64,000 bases of DNA. Origin: Sindora glabra (Eukaryota; Streptophyta; Magnoliopsida; Fabales; Fabaceae). Both the position numbers and the translations under genes were made by a program. Of the stretch, positions 60,858 through 64,000 are shown one piece after another. Numbering within the stretch: the stretch's first letter is position 1; every line of letters begins with the position of its first letter. Under the pieces are notes generated by a model, which was not told the DNA's origin, ran no database searches, and saw nothing but the letters and a program-made list of their open reading frames with translations. The stretch covers positions 54,501,275-54,565,274 of the forward strand of contig CM035234.1 in assembly GCA_020226215.1 (NCBI GenBank), in the 5' to 3' direction.

Positions 60858-62517
60858 TGATGAGAAAAATATTTACTATTATATTTTCTCCTATTTTATG
60901 TCTCTTAGGTGTTACATATGCTTAATTTTACAGAATAGGCCTTATTTTATAATTTTGGATTGATTTTACAATTTTCTGAATTTATTCGATAAATGTTGGA
61001 TTCTGACACTATTTCTATTTTTTAATCATAACTTAGGTTGTGAATCTTAGATTGAGGCAAACTTTATATTGTTGGAAAGCTAAAAGGAATATCTACAACT
61101 TTTATGTTTTGGTAAAAATCCAATTCAGACTTCTTCAAGCCTTTACTTGGCTAGCAAGTTAAAATTGTGTTTCTATCCCTACTGAACTCGTTTCTGTATT
61201 TAGGCCATATCTGGAGCTATAGTGGTCCAATTAACCTGATTCCAGTGCCTAAATTCCCATAAGAACAGGCCTACAACTTTCATGTTTATAGATCTTCTAG
61301 AAGAAATCGATTTCATGGACTTATTCAGCTTGGAAGACAAGCTTATGGAAATTTACTAATTGATCTGATTGGAATTAATTAACTTGTAAAACAAGTCTGG
61401 ACTTCTAGAAATTAGGAAAACTCTATTATTGTAATTCTAAGAATCATCTAATCCTAATCCAATAGGGTTTTAGGAAAGTTAAGTTATATAAATAGGCAAG
61501 AGGGCTAAAGAGAGGGGAGATTCAGATTTTACGCAATTCAGCAGCCTAGTTTTCTTTCTTCTTCTTCTTGTTTCTTCTTTGTTCCTCATCAATGGAGGGC
61601 TAATTTTCTAAGGTTAATTCAAGGATTTTGAAGCTCTTCTCTTGAGGATTATGAGATCATGCTTTGTAATGTTAGCATTTCTTAATTAATTTTCCTCTTT
61701 CTCTATTTAATTGTGCTGAATTCTTGAGATTCCTTATGTTAGGTATTGATTTGATATAATTGATATTCACCTTTGTGATTTCTAAATTCTTTACTATTTT
61801 ATTATGAAATTATAGTTGATAAATCATAGTTTTATGCATAAGGATGGAGGGTTGAGGGATTAATTTGGAGATTTCTAATTTAATTTCTCAAATCAATTGA
61901 ATTCTAATTATAAATCGATTTTGATCTAGTTTAGGGATTATAGTGATTGCTTAATTCAACTAATCCTAATTGATCAAATCCTAGGTAATTGTCTTGCGTA
62001 GAATTCATGAATTATTGTAGGGATTCTAGGTAATTCAAGGTTGAAGAATTAATTAGAAAAAGTCAAATTCTAATTGATCTATGATTAATCCAATTTAGGG
62101 CTCTCAATTTCCTTGAATCGGCTATTTAGTTCCATTGATTTCTCTTTTATTTTATTTTTGTTTTAAACTTAATTTTCATGCTTATTAATCATTTAATTTC
62201 TTGCAACTACCCCCCCAATTCTAATTTCTTTCTACATACATACATTATTGCATTACTATATTTTGCATTCTAATTCTATTTTTGTTTTATCTAATAGCAA
62301 CATTCTATTTTATTATATTGCATTTTGTTTATATTAGTTCTTCACATTTTCATTGCATAAATAATTTAATAATTGTGCATATATTGTTAGAAAATTATTT
62401 AGAAAAGGTAAAATCAAAGGATCACTAAGGGTACGATCTGGTTGTGCCACTATACAACATTATATTTTTAGCACACCAGTTTTTAATTAATTTTGGTGCA
62501 TTGCGGCGTGCACGTCA
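60858..62517 (+). mobile_element. Solo LTR of the Athila-like family
   Basis: The unit runs TGATGAGAAAAATATT to GTGCACGTCA, 1660 bp, colinear with 46124-47778 and 31604-34118. Flanks taatg (60853-60857) and tgatg (62518-62522) form a 4-of-5 TSD. No internal sequence is attached on either side, so it is a product of LTR-LTR recombination. Confidence 0.85.
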
Positions 62518-62522
62518 TGATG

Positions 62523-63065
62523 TCTAATTGTATTGCTATAGTAATGTTATATAAGAAACTCAAAATCATTTATAGCCATTTAGAACACCTTTGCATGAAA
62601 AATAGAGACTTTATTGCATAATTTTTCTCATTAAAGCTCATCCATAAGCTGATAGTCAACTATTCTACCTATAGTAGTCAATTGTTTGATTGACACAACT
62701 TTACATCAACTTTAAAAGTTTACAACCCTTTCATTTTAAGTCCATTATGAGGAAACATTTTATCATTGGAAAGGTTTTTAAATAATTAGTTTCATAATTA
62801 TATCTTTTGTATTTTTAAGATATGATTAAAAAATAAGAAGAGGTTAGAATAGACTAAAATGTGAAAAAAATAATTCAAGCTTAATTTGAAAAAATCACAA
62901 CTCTTTCATATTTTGATTATTTTCAAAAATGATAGTCCATGGGAAGATAATTGAGTCTATCTTCATATGAAAAATATTTCATAATTAAATCATAGATAAT
63001 TTGTGACATATTATTAGAAGAGTGACCAAAGGTTAGAATTAAAAAAAAAATAACCAAAACTAATA
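62523..63065. other. Unassigned AT-rich stretch
   Basis: No coding similarity, LTR border or tandem repeat was recognised. Confidence 0.5.
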
Positions 63066-64000
63066 CATTACTAAAAAAAGGAACTTTAGTAAAATTTTAA
63101 TAACAAGGGTTTAGTAAACAACCATTAATATTTAGTTGAGGCAGGGATTTCGTCAAATACCTTTATGAATTAACTCGAAGTTAGTACAAGGCCTTGAGAT
63201 TAGATTACCTAATAAAGGGTTTTGCAATGGCATTTCTAGTAAATTACCATCAAACATCACATTTTAACAAGAATTAGTGCTTGTATTCTTTATTTCTATG
63301 CGAAATAAAATTAGCTTAAGCTTGAGCTTTTGTTTTGCTTCTCTTCCTAAACCTTAAAGTAGATGCTAGTTTCACATTCATTTCTTTAGAATTGTAAGCT
63401 ATAACTTCAATCATCTTTAACCTTTTTCAAATGTATTCCTCTATTTTGAATATGTTTCTTTGAAGTTCTTCACTCAATTCTTTATGAATTTTCTTTTAGA
63501 TATGAGTTAAGGTTTAATTTATTTGATTGCCTTTTGCAATGTTAATATTTCTTATGGAAGTGAAGTGAAAAATAGATAAACCATTTCAAGTTAAAGTGAT
63601 TTCTCTTTGTGAAAGTAAATAAACCTTTGCAAAGTAGTGTAGAATTTCTATTTAGGATCAGGTATTTTTGTTTCTTCGAATATTATCAATTTTTTTAAAG
63701 TAGAGCCAGAACAAAGTGTTAAATGAGTTAGTTATTTTGTTTACCACCATATTACCTGAGATTTTTGTTTAATTTTGTTAGCATCACCTTAACTCTAGAA
63801 ATTTTTATGATAATCTGGCTATTATTAAGAAAGAGTGTCTAACTCTGCCCTTTTCCATGCTTACTTTCTCAAATTTGTGATTGATCCTAAGTGATTTTTT
63901 TGAATTAATTTACTATTCCTTCCTTTTCTTTTATCTTCTATGTGTGTCTAACTCCTACTTTTTTTAAATGTATTTTACATTTTGCTTATATGGAATTGCT
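63066..64000 (+). mobile_element. Candidate CACTA-like terminus, extends past the window
   Basis: The sequence cattactaaaaaaaggaac at 63066 resembles the CACTACTAAAAA end of some plant CACTA elements with one change in the first five bases. It is followed by tttagtaaaattttaataa and tttagtaaacaaccatt, AGT-type subterminal repeats, and ggcagggatttcgtcaaata at about 63141. No transposase is visible before the right edge. Confidence 0.35.

Noticed and set aside
1..64000. tRNA, rRNA or host protein-coding gene
   Set aside because: No cloverleaf, rRNA core or exon series with a known plant protein domain was recognised on either strand. A proper tRNA scan and splice-aware search would be needed to exclude short ones.

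Overview
This window is plant nuclear DNA, most likely from an AT-rich eudicot, and consists almost entirely of decayed, nested LTR retrotransposons. The evidence is Ty1/copia and Ty3/gypsy gag, protease, reverse transcriptase (RT), RNase H and integrase remnants on both strands, LTRs bounded by TG...CA with 5-bp target-site duplications (TSDs), very low GC content, and no recognisable host gene, tRNA or rRNA. Every coding relic carries stops or frameshifts. Borders of the degenerate coding blocks are good to tens of bases. LTR borders supported by a TSD should be good to the base.

Layout. (1) 1-24,200 is an old Tat/Ogre-like gypsy element on the minus strand, cut into three blocks: integrase 7742-8560, RNase H and integrase head 14088-15365, and RT, protease and gag 20857-24200. 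It is cut by a Sirevirus-like copia element on the minus strand (left edge to 7741, with an env-like domain at 1-770), by a chromovirus-like gypsy element on the plus strand (8561-14087) whose pol order is scrambled, and by a TGTAATGTCC-type LTR unit ('family Y') on the minus strand (15366-20856). That unit is itself split by a plus-strand member of the same family (16771-19475). (2) 24,200-31,603 holds unassigned AT-rich DNA, a CACTA-like DUF4216 relic at 25515-25739, and a solo LTR ('family X', 26723-30942) split by another Y unit (27928-30490). (3) 31,604-47,778 is an Athila-like gypsy element on the plus strand with both LTRs and gag, protease, RT, RNase H and integrase in normal order. 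Its 5' LTR holds a fragment of another gypsy element (about 32641-33495). Its 3' region holds a Tekay/Del-type solo LTR ('family Z', 40538-45088, minus), split in turn by an X LTR (40872-42220). (4) 47,779-64,000 is mostly unassigned AT-rich DNA with a possible terminal-inverted-repeat element (49697-51225), an X solo LTR (51997-53361), a Y unit that runs into a 100-N assembly gap (58010-58109), CACTA-like subterminal palindromes (58540-58900), a solo LTR of the Athila-like family (60858-62517) and a CACTA-like terminus (63066 onward).

The genes do not form a working pathway. Each block is the remnant of a separate copy-and-paste element, and the nesting gives a relative insertion order. I did not find a convincing new biological system. 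The most unusual points are the scrambled pol in which an integrase head is fused in frame ahead of RT, the Y-into-Y inverted insertion that forms a potential long hairpin, the exchange of modules between two Y subfamilies, and a GC-rich array of ACACGGGG hairpins inside two Y units.
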